Shown: positions 36,925 to 46,453, numbered from the stretch's first letter. The stretch is DNA of 64,000 nt from JAQBVV01 sp965249205 (GCA_965249205.1 CBDFLL010000005.1:1054001-1118000); one strand, 5' to 3'. The notes: a model not told the origin generated them from the sequence alone. Program-made: numbers and translations.

Positions 36925-38214
36925 CTATCTTTCGGTCCTGCCGCCGACCAGGATGATCTGCAGATCGCCGACGTTGGTGTTTGTCGGACCCGTCCTGATC
37001 AAGTCGCCAAGCCCGTCCAGGAAGACGTAACTGTTGTTATCTTCGAGGTACTGCTCGAGCGGACCGAGACCTGCCGCCTCGGCGCGCGCGACGGTCGTGG
37101 AGTCGACGACGCCGCCTGCCGCATCCGTGGGTCCGTCCACGCCGTCGGTGCCGATGCTGGCGGCTACGGCGACGGTTCCGAGCACGTCGAGCCCACGTGC
37201 CATCGCAAGCGCGCATTCCTGGTTACGTCCACCTTTGCCCGTGCCCGCGACGTGCACGGTCGTTTCACCGGCGGCCAGAATACACAGCGGTTCGCCCGGG
37301 GCCTTCGACATACGGGAGGCCATCTCCACGAGGCGACGCGAGGCGACCCTGGCCTCCCCCACGACAGGCTCGTCAACCACATGTACAACGTAGCCCAGCG
37401 ACTGTGCGGCAGATGAGGCACCGATCACGGCGCTCCGCGAGCTGCCAATGACGTGAACGTCCGATCGAGCGAGCCGGGGATCGCCTAGCTGCGGCGTTTC
37501 CGGGAGCGCACCGCTGATACCCGCGGTAAGCCGATTCACGACGGCCTCCGGATAGGCACTCCGGCCACCATACCGATCCAACTGCATCAACGCGTCGGCG
37601 AAGGTGGTCGCATCGGCCACCGACGGCCCAGAACCGATCACTGACACGTCGTCGCCCACAACGTCGGATACGGCAAGCGTGAGCACCGATCCCGCTGCCG
37701 CTGCCGCCAGCTGGCCGCCCTTGATTGCGGACAAATGCTTGCGCACAGTGTTGAGCGCGTGTATCTCCGCTCCCTCCCGAAGCAGCCGCTCGCACGCTCT
37801 CTGCTTGTCCCCAAGTGACACGCCTTCCGCCGGTAGGGCCATCAGTGCCGAGGCCCCGCCTGAAAGCAGCAGGAGCAGAACGTCCCCCTCGTCAGCGGCG
37901 CCGGCAACCTCGAGTAATGTGCGCGCGGCCGCGACGCTACGATCGTCAGGAACAGGATGCGATGCCGCGTACCACCGCGCGCCTGCCGGCAGTCCCGCTG
38001 GAGCGGGCCCCGACACACCGAGGGCGTGCCTGATCGGCATCCGCACCGGCCCGGCCAGCGCGGCCCTGAGCATCGGACCGGCCGCCTTGCCGACTGCCAC
38101 CACATCAACTGCGGTTGCCGATCGCAGGGCGCGCGCAATGTCGGGGTTGGCCAGAGCACGTGCGACGAGTGCGCCAGCGTCGACCGCCGACAACGCTCCG
38201 CGTACGATCGGCAA
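36925..38214 (-). CDS. Glycerate 2-kinase (DUF4147/MOFRL)
   Basis: A 429-residue kinase that phosphorylates D-glycerate to 2-phosphoglycerate. The DUF4147 half shows VDVVAVGKAAGPMLRAAL, HPVPDDRSVAAARTLLE, LLLLSGGASALM and NTVRKHLSAIKGGQLA. The MOFRL half shows GETTVHVAGTGKGGRNQE and SIGTDGVDGPTDAAGGVVD. The start is probably TTG at 38214, because no ATG or GTG is available between it and an in-frame stop upstream. It starts 30 bases after the small upstream gene and ends 5 bases before rnr. Confidence 0.9.
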   Translation of the reverse strand: MPIVRGALSAVDAGALVARALANPDIARALRSATAVDVVAVGKAAGPMLRAALAGPVRMPIRHALGVSGPAPAGLPAGARWYAASHPVPDDRSVAAARTLLEVAGAADEGDVLLLLLSGGASALMALPAEGVSLGDKQRACERLLREGAEIHALNTVRKHLSAIKGGQLAAAAAGSVLTLAVSDVVGDDVSVIGSGPSVADATTFADALMQLDRYGGRSAYPEAVVNRLTAGISGALPETPQLGDPRLARSDVHVIGSSRSAVIGASSAAQSLGYVVHVVDEPVVGEARVASRRLVEMASRMSKAPGEPLCILAAGETTVHVAGTGKGGRNQECALAMARGLDVLGTVAVAASIGTDGVDGPTDAAGGVVDSTTVARAEAAGLGPLEQYLEDNNSYVFLDGLGDLIRTGPTNTNVGDLQIILVGGRTER

Positions 38215-38243
38215 CAGGTTCGCGCGGAGATCGGTGAGAGTGG

Positions 38244-38555
38244 TCAGTGAATTTGTCGGGGATCAGACCAGACGGACAGGTGGGTCACGGAGTCGAACTG
38301 CTGGAGGAGACGACCAACGATCTTGTCGGCATCATCGCTGGCGCACAATCGATCGATCTCTGCCATCACCCTGGTGAGTACGGTCTCCGCCTCACGGATG
38401 GCACGCTCGGAGTAACACTCACGCTGCTGATCGAGGCACCGCTGACACTTGCCGAATTCTTCGCGGTAGAAGGTTGACAGGGCATGGAACACAGGATCGC
38501 ACGGCGGCCGCGAGTCAGTCAGGAAGCGGGACATGCGATTTCGCGATGTCAGCAT
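38244..38555 (-). CDS. Uncharacterised small cysteine-containing protein
   Basis: A 103-residue protein, or 96 residues if it starts at the second methionine (MSRFLTDSRPPCDPVF). It is mainly helical, with cysteines in FGKCQRCLDQQRECYSE and RLCASDDADK. The charged helix AIREAETVLTRVMAEIDRL suggests a coiled or bundle structure. I recognise no family. It precedes the glycerate kinase gene by 30 bases and may share its transcript. Confidence 0.5.
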   Translation of the reverse strand: MLTSRNRMSRFLTDSRPPCDPVFHALSTFYREEFGKCQRCLDQQRECYSERAIREAETVLTRVMAEIDRLCASDDADKIVGRLLQQFDSVTHLSVWSDPRQIH

Positions 38556-38641
38556 ATTGGACTACCCTCCAGTCTAGCGACCGCCCCGCACGGGTGTCAA
38601 CGCCTCACGCTCGACCGCCGTACCACGCGCCGCCGCACTAA

Positions 38642-38797
38642 GTTCGGGCCGGAATAAGTGTTGTCAGCTTGAGCGTCGAGGCGCCCGCCCGGCAAGGGCG
38701 CAAGGAGCGCGCATGCCGGGCGCATGCAAGCGACGAGCAACGCCGACCGGCGGGATGCATCGGTGGTCAGGGTGGCAACCTTATTCCGACCCGAGCC
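38642..38797. repeat. Palindromic MITE-like element C, flanked by CTAA on both sides
   Basis: The left end GTTCGGGCCGGAATAAG and right end CTTATTCCGACCCGAGC are imperfect inverted repeats. CTAA flanks both ends (38638-38641 and 38798-38801), and the right one contains the ftsX stop (TTAG on the minus strand). The sequence differs from elements A and B. It fills most of the 240-base gap between ftsX and the small gene; no gene is seen in it. Confidence 0.75.
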
Positions 38798-39685
38798 CTA
38801 AGCAGCGTGCCGCGCTGCGGCGAAGCCGCCCACGCCGCCGACCGCCATTCCGCCGGTCGCCAACGCCACGCAGAAGCGCATCGGGAGAAACTGCAGTGAA
38901 TCACCCTCGAGCAGTGTTCCCAACTCAACGCCCCACCATGTACCCGCCACAGTAAAGCCAAGCCATAGGCATGCGATTGCGATCAACGCTCCCATCCCAC
39001 CCTGCAGTACTCCCTCGGCCACAAACGGGCCCCGAATAAAGGCGACCGGCGACCCGACGAGCTGCATGATTTCAATCTCATCCCTGCGCCCCTCCAGACC
39101 AAGCCGGACCACGCTGGCCACAGTCAGCGCCGCCGCCAGCGCCATCAACGTGCCCAGGGCCACGCCGGCCCCCCTGACCGCCGACAGGCCAGACGCGATC
39201 CGGGCCAGCCACTCTCGGTCGTATCGCACGTCGGCGACACCCGGGAGGCCCGCAACCTGGCGTACCAGATCCTCCGCGCGGCCGTCGCTCTCAGTGTCAG
39301 AGCGCACCTGCACTTCGACCGATGCTGGAAAGGGGTTCCCGTCGAATCCGGAGGTGAGAGAGGCGAGGTCCGCGAACTCGCGGCGGAACCTCAGAAGCGC
39401 GTCGGCCTTTGAGACATACTCGCGGCCGGCCGAAACGCCACTCTGGTCGATGAGCGCTTCGATCGCACCTCTCTGCTCGGAGGTCGTGTCATCGCTCAGG
39501 TAGACCGACAACTCAGTGGCAGACGTCCATTCCGCCAACAGCCGCTCGACGTTCCACGTCACGAGCAGCAGTGCGCCGAGCACGATCATTGCGAGAGCGA
39601 TGGCGACCACGGCAAGCACGCTCGATCCGCGGCCGCGCCACACACTCTTCCACCCTTCCTGAAACGCATAGCCCAGGGCCCTCAT
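38798..39685 (-). CDS. ftsX: Cell-division ABC transporter permease FtsX
   Basis: A 295-residue membrane protein. The first helix is GSSVLAVVAIALAMIVLGAL, a periplasmic domain follows (SVYLSDDTTSEQRGAIEALI), and three more helices lie towards the C-terminus (GVALGTLMALAAALTVAS, then later ones). The conserved RRDEIEIMQLVGSPVAFIRG cytoplasmic stretch is typical of FtsX. With FtsE it regulates peptidoglycan hydrolases at the septum. It overlaps ftsE by 4 bases, and its stop lies in a YTAR flank. Confidence 0.92.
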   Translation of the reverse strand: MRALGYAFQEGWKSVWRGRGSSVLAVVAIALAMIVLGALLLVTWNVERLLAEWTSATELSVYLSDDTTSEQRGAIEALIDQSGVSAGREYVSKADALLRFRREFADLASLTSGFDGNPFPASVEVQVRSDTESDGRAEDLVRQVAGLPGVADVRYDREWLARIASGLSAVRGAGVALGTLMALAAALTVASVVRLGLEGRRDEIEIMQLVGSPVAFIRGPFVAEGVLQGGMGALIAIACLWLGFTVAGTWWGVELGTLLEGDSLQFLPMRFCVALATGGMAVGGVGGFAAARHAA

Positions 39686-40341
39686 GTGACCTCGACCACC
39701 CGGCCTGCGTCGAGGGTGATTGTTCGTCGGCCTACCAGGCGCATAAGTTCTCGGTCGTGCGTGGCCACCAGCACCGTTGTCCCGCCGGCGTTGACCTCGC
39801 GTAACAGGTTCATAATTTCGAGAGAGAGGTCAGGATCAAGATTCCCCGTAGGTTCATCCGCCAAGAGCAACGCCGGATCGCCAACCAGCGCCCGAGCGAT
39901 CGACACACGCTGCTGTTCGCCACCTGACAAGTCTCTGGGATACGCATTCATGCGGTGCTGAAGCCCAACCCACTTCAGCACCTGAAACGCACGGCGCCGC
40001 TGCTGTCCGCCGGGCGCGCCCAACACTTGCGGCACGAACGCGATGTTCTCGAGCACGGTGCGCGTGGGGATCAGCTTGAAATCCTGGAACACAAACCCGA
40101 TGCCCCGCCGATACTCCTGTATCTCGCGCCGAGAGAGCGTGCTCAGGCTGTCGCCATTGACCACTATCTCACCGTCGCTCGGGCGCTCCTGGAGCAGCAA
40201 CAGACGCAGAAAGGTCGATTTACCGGCGCCGCTGGGGCCCGCGAGAAACACGAACTCGCCCTTCTCGACGGTGAGCGACAAGTCTCGCAGCGCGTATACG
40301 CCGCGACTATAAAACTTTGACAGGTGGTGAGTTTCGATCAC
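39682..40341 (-). CDS. ftsE: Cell-division ATP-binding protein FtsE
   Basis: A 219-residue ABC ATPase. It has Walker A GPSGAGKST, the signature LSGGEQQRVSIARALV, Walker B LLLADEPTGNLDPD and the switch histidine in VATHDREL. GTG 40341 gives the normal start (VIETHHLSKFYSRG); the longer open frame runs into a repeat element and lacks domain features. It pairs with FtsX, encoded next with an ATGA-type overlap. Confidence 0.93.
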   Translation of the reverse strand: MIETHHLSKFYSRGVYALRDLSLTVEKGEFVFLAGPSGAGKSTFLRLLLLQERPSDGEIVVNGDSLSTLSRREIQEYRRGIGFVFQDFKLIPTRTVLENIAFVPQVLGAPGGQQRRRAFQVLKWVGLQHRMNAYPRDLSGGEQQRVSIARALVGDPALLLADEPTGNLDPDLSLEIMNLLREVNAGGTTVLVATHDRELMRLVGRRTITLDAGRVVEVT

Positions 40342-40444
40342 GCGACTGATGTGCGAAGCGCCGCCCGCGCACCGCAGTGTGGCGTGCGAAGGGCATGACA
40401 GGCCGGCGCCGTCACGACAACACTCGGCGCGGTGCCGACCCTGG

Positions 40445-40602
40445 CAGCCCGTGGTGGAAGTCCGGCGACATTCGACGAGCGATGCATCCTCGGGGCCTGC
40501 GTTACTCCTCCGTCGAATACAGGCGGTATTCTCGGTCGTCGCGCCTTGGCCCCGAGGTGCCTCGCTTGTCTCGGTGCAACGCCAGACTTCCACCACGGGC
40601 TG
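40445..40602. repeat. MITE-like element D, 158 bases, at the gatB stop
   Basis: Inverted ends CAGCCCGTGGTGGAAGTC and GACTTCCACCACGGGCTG. Flanks are CTGG (40441-40444) and CTAG (40603-40606), the latter containing the gatB stop. The interior (ATTCGACGAGCGATGCATCC, then TCGAATACAGGCGGTATTC) matches the element at 61952-62215 in inverted orientation. Confidence 0.85.
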
Positions 40603-42069
40603 CTAGTCAGCATTATCAAGCTCCCGTCTGAGCAGCGCGTTGATCAGCTTCGGGTTACCCTTTCCGCTGCTGGCCTTCATGACCTGACCCACAAGAAATC
40701 CGAAGGTCGCCGTCTTCCCTGCTCGGTACTGCGCGACGGCATCCTCATGTCTGCCGATCACGTCCCGCACGATCGACAGGAGCGCGGATTCGTCACCGAT
40801 CTGCGCCAGCCCGTCGGTCTCCACGATTTCTTCGGCTGAGCGACCAGAGTCGTACATCTGCGCGAAGACATCCTTGGCCGTCGAGCTACTGATCGTGCCC
40901 TTGTCGACCAGCCCTATCAGCCCGGCGAGCGCCCGTGCGGCCAACGGCACGTCATCAATAGTCTTTCCACGGTCGTTCAGCGTCCGAAGCACCTCGCCCA
41001 TCACCCAGTTACTGGCGGCCTTCGCGTTCCCAGCAGCCCCGGCAACCTGCTCGAAGTAGTCGGCCAGCGCGACCGACTGGGTGAGCACACCGGCGTCGTA
41101 GTCTGGCAATCCGTACGAGGCCACAAACCGTCTGCGCCGCGCCTCAGGCAACTCGGGCATCGTGGCGCGTACCCCCGTGACCCGTTCGGCCGCGACGGCG
41201 AGCGGCGGAAGATCGGGCTCAGGGAAGTACCGATAGTCGTGCGCCTCTTCTTTGCTCCGCATCGACACGGTACGCCCCGCGGCCGAATCCCATAGGCGCG
41301 TTTCCTGGACAACCCTGCCGCCTCCCTCAAGGAGGTGGATCTGTCGGTCGACCTCGTAGTCAATGGCCTTCTGGACGTAGCGAAACGAATTGACGTTCTT
41401 CACTTCGGCCTTGGTGCCGAACGCGTCCTGTCCCAATGGACGGACCGAGACATTGGCGTCGCAGCGAAGACTGCCCTCCTCCATGTTGCCATCGTTGACT
41501 TCAAGCCAGACCAAGATGTCGCGCAGTTGTGAAAAGAAGGCCGCCGCATCCGCCGCCGACCGCATATCGGGTTCGGTGACGATCTCGACAAGGGGAACGC
41601 CGCTACGGTTGTAGTCGACGTAGGTACGCCGGGCTGAGTCCAGAAACCCCTCGTGCAGAGACTTTCCGGCATCCTCCTCCATGTGGATTCGCGTGAGGCT
41701 GACATGTGGCGTGTCGCCTCCGATCACGTCGAGGCCCCCGCCCAGTGCCAAGGGCTGCTCATACTGCGAGATCTGATAGCCCTTCGGGAGGTCCGGGTAG
41801 AAATAGTTCTTTCTCGCAAATATCGACACCGGCTGGACCTCGCACCCCAGCGCCACGGCCGCCCGAATGGCGTAGTCAACCGCCTGCCGGTTGAGCACCG
41901 GCAGCGCGCCTGGCAATCCCAGGCAGACGGGACACACATGTGTGTTGGGCGCCGCGCCAAACGCGGTACTGCAGCCACAAAATATCTTCGTGCGGGTCTG
42001 CAGCTGGGCGTGGATCTCAAGCCCGATGACCGGCTCGTATCTCACGGCTGACACGCCCACATTCCACAC
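40603..42069 (-). CDS. gatB: Aspartyl/glutamyl-tRNA amidotransferase subunit B
   Basis: A 488-residue subunit of GatCAB, which converts Glu-tRNA(Gln) or Asp-tRNA(Asn) to the amide form. The VIGLEIHAQLQTRTKIFCGC start and CPVCLGLPGALPVLN give the kinase/zinc core. SGVPLVEIVTEPDMRSAADA and the YRYFPEPDLPPLAV segment follow. The C-terminal helical GatB/YqeY domain ends LLRRELDNAD. Several GTG codons could be the start (42069, 42054). No gatA or gatC is adjacent. Its TAG stop is shared with the CTAG flank of a repeat element. Confidence 0.95.
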   Translation of the reverse strand: MWNVGVSAVRYEPVIGLEIHAQLQTRTKIFCGCSTAFGAAPNTHVCPVCLGLPGALPVLNRQAVDYAIRAAVALGCEVQPVSIFARKNYFYPDLPKGYQISQYEQPLALGGGLDVIGGDTPHVSLTRIHMEEDAGKSLHEGFLDSARRTYVDYNRSGVPLVEIVTEPDMRSAADAAAFFSQLRDILVWLEVNDGNMEEGSLRCDANVSVRPLGQDAFGTKAEVKNVNSFRYVQKAIDYEVDRQIHLLEGGGRVVQETRLWDSAAGRTVSMRSKEEAHDYRYFPEPDLPPLAVAAERVTGVRATMPELPEARRRRFVASYGLPDYDAGVLTQSVALADYFEQVAGAAGNAKAASNWVMGEVLRTLNDRGKTIDDVPLAARALAGLIGLVDKGTISSSTAKDVFAQMYDSGRSAEEIVETDGLAQIGDESALLSIVRDVIGRHEDAVAQYRAGKTATFGFLVGQVMKASSGKGNPKLINALLRRELDNAD

Positions 42070-42141
42070 GGCGTCGGTCCGGCCCCGACCGAACCCGCGT
42101 GCCGCACTGGGAACTGGGGAGTGGGCACTCGGAGTTGGCTG

Positions 42142-43740
42142 CTAGACCTTGGGACCGGCTTCCTTCACCGACGGAGGAACACCGTTTTCGAATTTCTTGA
42201 AATTGTCAACGAACATGCGAGCCAGCTTCCCAGCCTGTTCGTCGTAGGCCTGCGGCTCGGACCACGTACTCCGGGGGTCGAGTACTCCCTCAGGCACGCC
42301 GGGACAGGTCGTCGGCACGTCCACATTAAAAATCGGGTCTCTGCGATACGTCACGTCGCCCAACTGACCATCGAGTGCTGCCGCGATCATCGCGCGCGTA
42401 TGCGCGATGCCCATGCGCTTCCCAACGCCGTACGGCCCACCCGTCCATCCCGTGTTGACTAGCCAGACGTTAGCACTGTGCTTGGCAATCTTCTTGCCCA
42501 ACAGCTCCGCATACACGTTTGGTCGCATGGGCAGGAAAGGCGCACCGAAGCAGGTGCTGAACGCAGCCTTCGGCTCCGTAACGCCCCGCTCCGTCCCCGC
42601 CACCTTGGCGGTATACCCCGACAGAAAGTGATACATCGCGGCGTCCGGCCCCAGTCGCGCGACAGGCGGCAACACGCCGTAGGCATCGGCCGTCAGCATC
42701 ACGATGTTGGTTGGATGGCCAGCCTGGCCGGACAGAATGGCGTTATCGATGAACGCAAGCGGATACGAACCACGCGTATTCTCGGTCAGGGATTCGTCGT
42801 CGAAATCGAGCGCACGTGTCTCCGGGTCGATGACGACGTTCTCAAGGATTGCACCGAAGCGCCGGGTGGCCGCGTAGATCTGCGGCTCGGCCTCAGAGGA
42901 CAGCTTGATCACCTTTGCGTAACAACCGCCCTCGAAGTTAAACACTCCTTGATCGCTCCAACCGTGCTCGTCGTCACCGATCAGCTGCCGCTGCGGATCG
43001 CTCGACAGCGTGGTCTTCCCGGTACCAGACAGGCCGAAGAAGAGCGCCGTGTCACCCTTCGCGCCAACGTTCGCCGAGCAGTGCATCGAGAGGACTCCCT
43101 GCAGCGGCAACAGGTAATTGAGCAGGGTAAAGACCGACTTCTTGATTTCACCAGCGTAGCGGGTGCCCCCAATCAGGACGAGCTGCTTCGCAAAGTTCAC
43201 GACAATGAAGACCTCGGACCGCACACCATGGCGCGCTGGATCGGCCGTGAAGCCGGGCGCGTCGATGACGGTGAACTGCGGTGCGTGCTCGGCGCGCTTC
43301 GCCGGGTTGTCCTCGGGCAAAAACATGTTTCGCGCGAACGCGTTGTGCCACGCGAACTCGTTCACGACGCGAATGGGGAGCCGGTACGCCGGATCGGCGC
43401 CCGCCCAGGCGTCCAGCACGAACAGCGCCTTATCTTCGAGGTAGGTGGCCATCTCGCCATGCAGCGCATCAAACGCACCGGCGTCCAGCGGACGATTGGT
43501 CGCCCCCCAATCGACGTGCTGCTCGCTCGACGACTCACGGACGACAAACTTGTCGTTGGGCGATCGGCCCGTGTGAGGCGTCGTCACTGAGACGAATGGA
43601 CCCTCCGCCGCGAAATGGCCTTCGTCGCGTTGTATCGCCGCCTCGTACAATGCAGGGGGGCTCAAATTCCAGTGAACGTGACCGGACCGTAAAAGACCGA
43701 CCGTTTCAAGACCATGTACTCGCTGCGCGTCTTTAGGCAT
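42142..43740 (-). CDS. pckA: ATP-dependent phosphoenolpyruvate carboxykinase
   Basis: A 532-residue enzyme that converts oxaloacetate to phosphoenolpyruvate in gluconeogenesis. It has the P-loop GLSGTGKTTLSSD, the metal site in DDEHGWSDQGVFNFEGG, GGTRYAGEIKKSVFTLLNY and VWLVNTGWTGGPYGVGKRM, all diagnostic of the ATP type. ATG 43740 (MPKDAQRVHGLETV) is chosen; the 14 upstream codons look non-coding. It diverges from the sigma-factor gene. Its stop lies in a CTAG preceded by GGCTG, like the repeat ends, but no clear element follows. Confidence 0.95.
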   Translation of the reverse strand: MPKDAQRVHGLETVGLLRSGHVHWNLSPPALYEAAIQRDEGHFAAEGPFVSVTTPHTGRSPNDKFVVRESSSEQHVDWGATNRPLDAGAFDALHGEMATYLEDKALFVLDAWAGADPAYRLPIRVVNEFAWHNAFARNMFLPEDNPAKRAEHAPQFTVIDAPGFTADPARHGVRSEVFIVVNFAKQLVLIGGTRYAGEIKKSVFTLLNYLLPLQGVLSMHCSANVGAKGDTALFFGLSGTGKTTLSSDPQRQLIGDDEHGWSDQGVFNFEGGCYAKVIKLSSEAEPQIYAATRRFGAILENVVIDPETRALDFDDESLTENTRGSYPLAFIDNAILSGQAGHPTNIVMLTADAYGVLPPVARLGPDAAMYHFLSGYTAKVAGTERGVTEPKAAFSTCFGAPFLPMRPNVYAELLGKKIAKHSANVWLVNTGWTGGPYGVGKRMGIAHTRAMIAAALDGQLGDVTYRRDPIFNVDVPTTCPGVPEGVLDPRSTWSEPQAYDEQAGKLARMFVDNFKKFENGVPPSVKEAGPKV

Positions 43741-43881
43741 CGTAAGAAGGCAATCGTATCGGTCGGGGTCAAAACAAGTCAATTACTGGCAGGCCGAAAC
43801 TGCTCGCTGAACGACTGGGGCGACGACTTGAAGTATAGTTTGATCATAAGGGTAAACACACCCGCCTTCCAGCCGTAATAC

Positions 43882-44538
43882 ATGGCCAGAACGACTTTGC
43901 AACACGCATTATCTCCTGCGGTGACGGGCCACCCACGGTCCTCTGTCTCGTTGTCAGAGGAGTCGGTGCTGGCGGCCCAGATCAAGGCACTCGTTGTCGC
44001 AGGTGATCACGACGCGGCGCGAGAGCGATTCTCGGGGCTGGTCACCCTGCAGCAGCGGCGGGCGGCCAGGATCGCGTATCACTATCTACGGGACGCGCAT
44101 GACGCGGACGAAGCGGTGCAGGACGCGTTCGTGAAGGTGTTCACGCACATCGCCGGTTATCGCGAGGAATTGCCGTTTGAAGTCTGGTTCACGCGCATCC
44201 TCGTCAACGCGTGCCTGGATCTTCGTAAAGCTAGGGCGCGTCGCCTGCGCTGGATCCTGCCGACGGTGACGGCGGACGACATGGCACCCCGCGAGCCGGT
44301 GGCGTCGCAGGCGGGACCAGAGGACCGGCTACTCGCCAGCGAACGCGGGCGCCATATTGCCGCGGCCGTGGCGCAGCTGCCATTACGCCAACGTACGGTG
44401 TTTACGTTGTGCCAGATCGCCGGACTGGGTGCTGGCGAGGTGAGCCAGACACTCGGACTCAGCGAATCGACCGTTCGCGTGCACTTGTTTCGCGCCATCC
44501 GAAGACTCCGGGCTTTTCTGGAACAGGAGCGACCATGA
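43882..44538 (+). CDS. ECF-type RNA polymerase sigma factor
   Basis: A 218-residue sigma factor. Region 2 includes RIAYHYLRDAHDADEAVQDA and FVKVFTHIAGYREELPFEVW; region 4 includes LPLRQRTVFTLCQIAGLGAG and LGLSESTVRVHLFRAIRRLR. It would direct transcription in response to an envelope or redox signal. Its stop overlaps the next gene's ATG (ATGA), so the sigma factor and anti-sigma factor are made together. A TATAGT box about 45 bases upstream may be part of its promoter. Confidence 0.9.
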   Translation: MARTTLQHALSPAVTGHPRSSVSLSEESVLAAQIKALVVAGDHDAARERFSGLVTLQQRRAARIAYHYLRDAHDADEAVQDAFVKVFTHIAGYREELPFEVWFTRILVNACLDLRKARARRLRWILPTVTADDMAPREPVASQAGPEDRLLASERGRHIAAAVAQLPLRQRTVFTLCQIAGLGAGEVSQTLGLSESTVRVHLFRAIRRLRAFLEQERP

Positions 44539-45110
44539 CACTGCACTTATCCGACGCCCAGCTCACGGAGGCCTGCCTGCACAGCGCACCCGCGGAGGCC
44601 GATCGGCAGCACCTTGAGTGTTGCGGCCTGTGTGAGGGGCGCCGAGCCGACTTGGCGCGCCTCCTGGCCGAGGTGACGGAGGTCGCGCGGGCCGATGCCG
44701 ACGCTGTATTTAGCCCTGAACGACTCGACCGGCAGCAGAGCCGTATCCTCGGGCGCATCGAGCGAACAGTGCCCCATGGCCGCGTTATCAGCTTCCCGAC
44801 CGGGCACGGACACACAGAGCCGCTCCGAGGCCATCCGGAGCGACGATGGATTGCCGGTGCGGCCGCTGCTGGTCTCGTGATCGGGCTCCTGGGGGGACAC
44901 TTCACGCAGAACCTGCCAACCGTCGGCACATCGTCCTCGTCACAGGCCAGCCAGCCAGTGGCTGCGACGCCTCTGCAGGCCGGCACCCCTGCGCTGTCTG
45001 AAGAGGAGTTTCTCAGTCGCCTCGAATTGGCCATTGACGGCGCAGGCGGCTCTGCGCTGCGGCCGCTGCACGAACTGACGCCGCTGGTCTGGGAGGTGGC
45101 GGCGCCGTAG
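44535..45110 (+). CDS. Zinc-finger anti-sigma factor (ZAS type), membrane anchored
   Basis: A 191-residue protein. RQHLECCGLCEGRR gives the H-x3-C-x2-C zinc motif of ZAS anti-sigma domains near residue 30. A single transmembrane helix (WIAGAAAAGLVIGLLGG) is near residue 110, followed by a serine-rich periplasmic part. It would hold the upstream sigma factor until a signal releases it. The stop TAG overlaps the GTG of the next gene, another coupled junction. Confidence 0.8.
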   Translation: MTLHLSDAQLTEACLHSAPAEADRQHLECCGLCEGRRADLARLLAEVTEVARADADAVFSPERLDRQQSRILGRIERTVPHGRVISFPTGHGHTEPLRGHPERRWIAGAAAAGLVIGLLGGHFTQNLPTVGTSSSSQASQPVAATPLQAGTPALSEEEFLSRLELAIDGAGGSALRPLHELTPLVWEVAAP

Positions 45111-46297
45111 TGCCACCACTGATTTTTCGTAAAGGCCTCGACCTCAAACACGAGGTCGCGGGGGTACTCGCCGAGAGCTATCGCAGCGATCTCATTGACG
45201 CTGTCAAAGAGGCTGACTTCCGGTACTCTGCCGGACGACTCACCATCCATCTCGCGCGTGAGTTCGGGTTTTGCTACGGTGTGGATCGGGCCGTCGACTA
45301 CGCATATCAGGCCCGTCGCCGCTTCCCCAATCGCATCGTCTACCTAACTGGGGAAATCATTCACAACCCGCACGTCAACGACGAGCTTCGTGCCCAGGGA
45401 ATTCGCTTCCTGAGTGACCCGGGCGAGTCGCTTGAGCAGCTGACCCCGGGCGAAGTCGTGATTCTGCCGGCCTTCGGCGTCACGATCGAACTGTTGACTG
45501 ACTTGCACAGACGGGGCTGCACGCTGGTCGATACCACGTGCGGCTCGGTGCTCAATGTGTGGAAGAACGTGAAGCGGTACGCAGAGGACGGCTTCACCTC
45601 TGTGGTGCATGGCAAGTACCGGCACGAAGAGACCAAAGCCACGGTCTCGCAGGCTCTGCACGCGGGCGGTGACCGCGACGGCCACTACATCGTGGTGTTC
45701 GACCATGCAGAAGCCGCGATCGTGTGCGAGTACATCAGATCAGGCGGGAGCCGTGCCGAGTTTCTGGAGCGATTCGGGCATGCCACCTCGCCGGGGTTCG
45801 ACCCCGAGCGTGATCTGCAACGCGTCGGGTGCGCCAACCAGACGACGATGCTCAGTTCCGAATCACTCGAGATCGGTGACATGTTCCGATCGGCGATGCA
45901 CGACCGCTACGGAGAAGCGGCACTTCCCCATCATTTCCGCGCTTTCGACACGATCTGCAGCGCCACTCAGGACCGACAGGACGCCGTCCTCGCGCTGCTC
46001 GCCGAGCAGCCTGTCGATCTCATGGTCGTCATCGGCGGTCTGAACAGCAGTAACACCTGCAACCTTGCTCGGATTTGCATCGATAGGGTGCCCACGTATC
46101 ACATTGCGGATCCTGACGGACTGATCTCTTCCGAGACGATCCGGCACAAGGCTGTGGGGGGCCAGACCGAGGTCACCTCACGCGGCTGGCTCCCCCCTGG
46201 AGACGTGACAATTGGGCTAACCTCCGGCGCCTCGACCCCCGACAATTTGGTAGGGGCCGCGATCCAGCGGCTAGGCCAGTTTGCCAACGATTCATAG
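45110..46297 (+). CDS. ispH: 4-hydroxy-3-methylbut-2-enyl diphosphate reductase IspH
   Basis: The last enzyme of the MEP isoprenoid pathway, a 4Fe-4S reductase. The three cluster cysteines are in REFGFCYGVDRAVDYA, VDTTCGSVLNVWK and GGLNSSNTCNLARI. EIIHNPHVNDEL and TSGASTPDNLVG are also conserved. At 395 residues it is of the long type. GTG 45110 overlaps the anti-sigma stop by one base, which places a core isoprenoid gene under the sigma-factor operon. That is unusual and worth notice. Confidence 0.92.
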   Translation: MPPLIFRKGLDLKHEVAGVLAESYRSDLIDAVKEADFRYSAGRLTIHLAREFGFCYGVDRAVDYAYQARRRFPNRIVYLTGEIIHNPHVNDELRAQGIRFLSDPGESLEQLTPGEVVILPAFGVTIELLTDLHRRGCTLVDTTCGSVLNVWKNVKRYAEDGFTSVVHGKYRHEETKATVSQALHAGGDRDGHYIVVFDHAEAAIVCEYIRSGGSRAEFLERFGHATSPGFDPERDLQRVGCANQTTMLSSESLEIGDMFRSAMHDRYGEAALPHHFRAFDTICSATQDRQDAVLALLAEQPVDLMVVIGGLNSSNTCNLARICIDRVPTYHIADPDGLISSETIRHKAVGGQTEVTSRGWLPPGDVTIGLTSGASTPDNLVGAAIQRLGQFANDS

Positions 46298-46453
46298 GGT
46301 TGTCCTCCGGACGGCACGCCTGGGCCGGGTTTGGGGCAGCCACGCAGGCGCCCCAGTCTGGGTGGGTTTCCCGCCCAGCCTTGATGCATGGCATGACCTG
46401 AGGACCGACGTAAACAGCCTCCGTCGGGCGTCGTAATGTCGGGGAGAAGGCCG

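Noticed and set aside
42085..42141. Palindromic element at the pckA stop
   Set aside because: GGCTGCTAG resembles the end of element D and the stop is in CTAG, but no matching second end or related interior was found; only a CTGGGAACTGGGG-type low-complexity stretch is present.
46358..46378. Terminator after ispH
   Set aside because: A stable hairpin is present (CTGGGTGGG...CCCGCCCAG) but no T run follows, so I did not call it.
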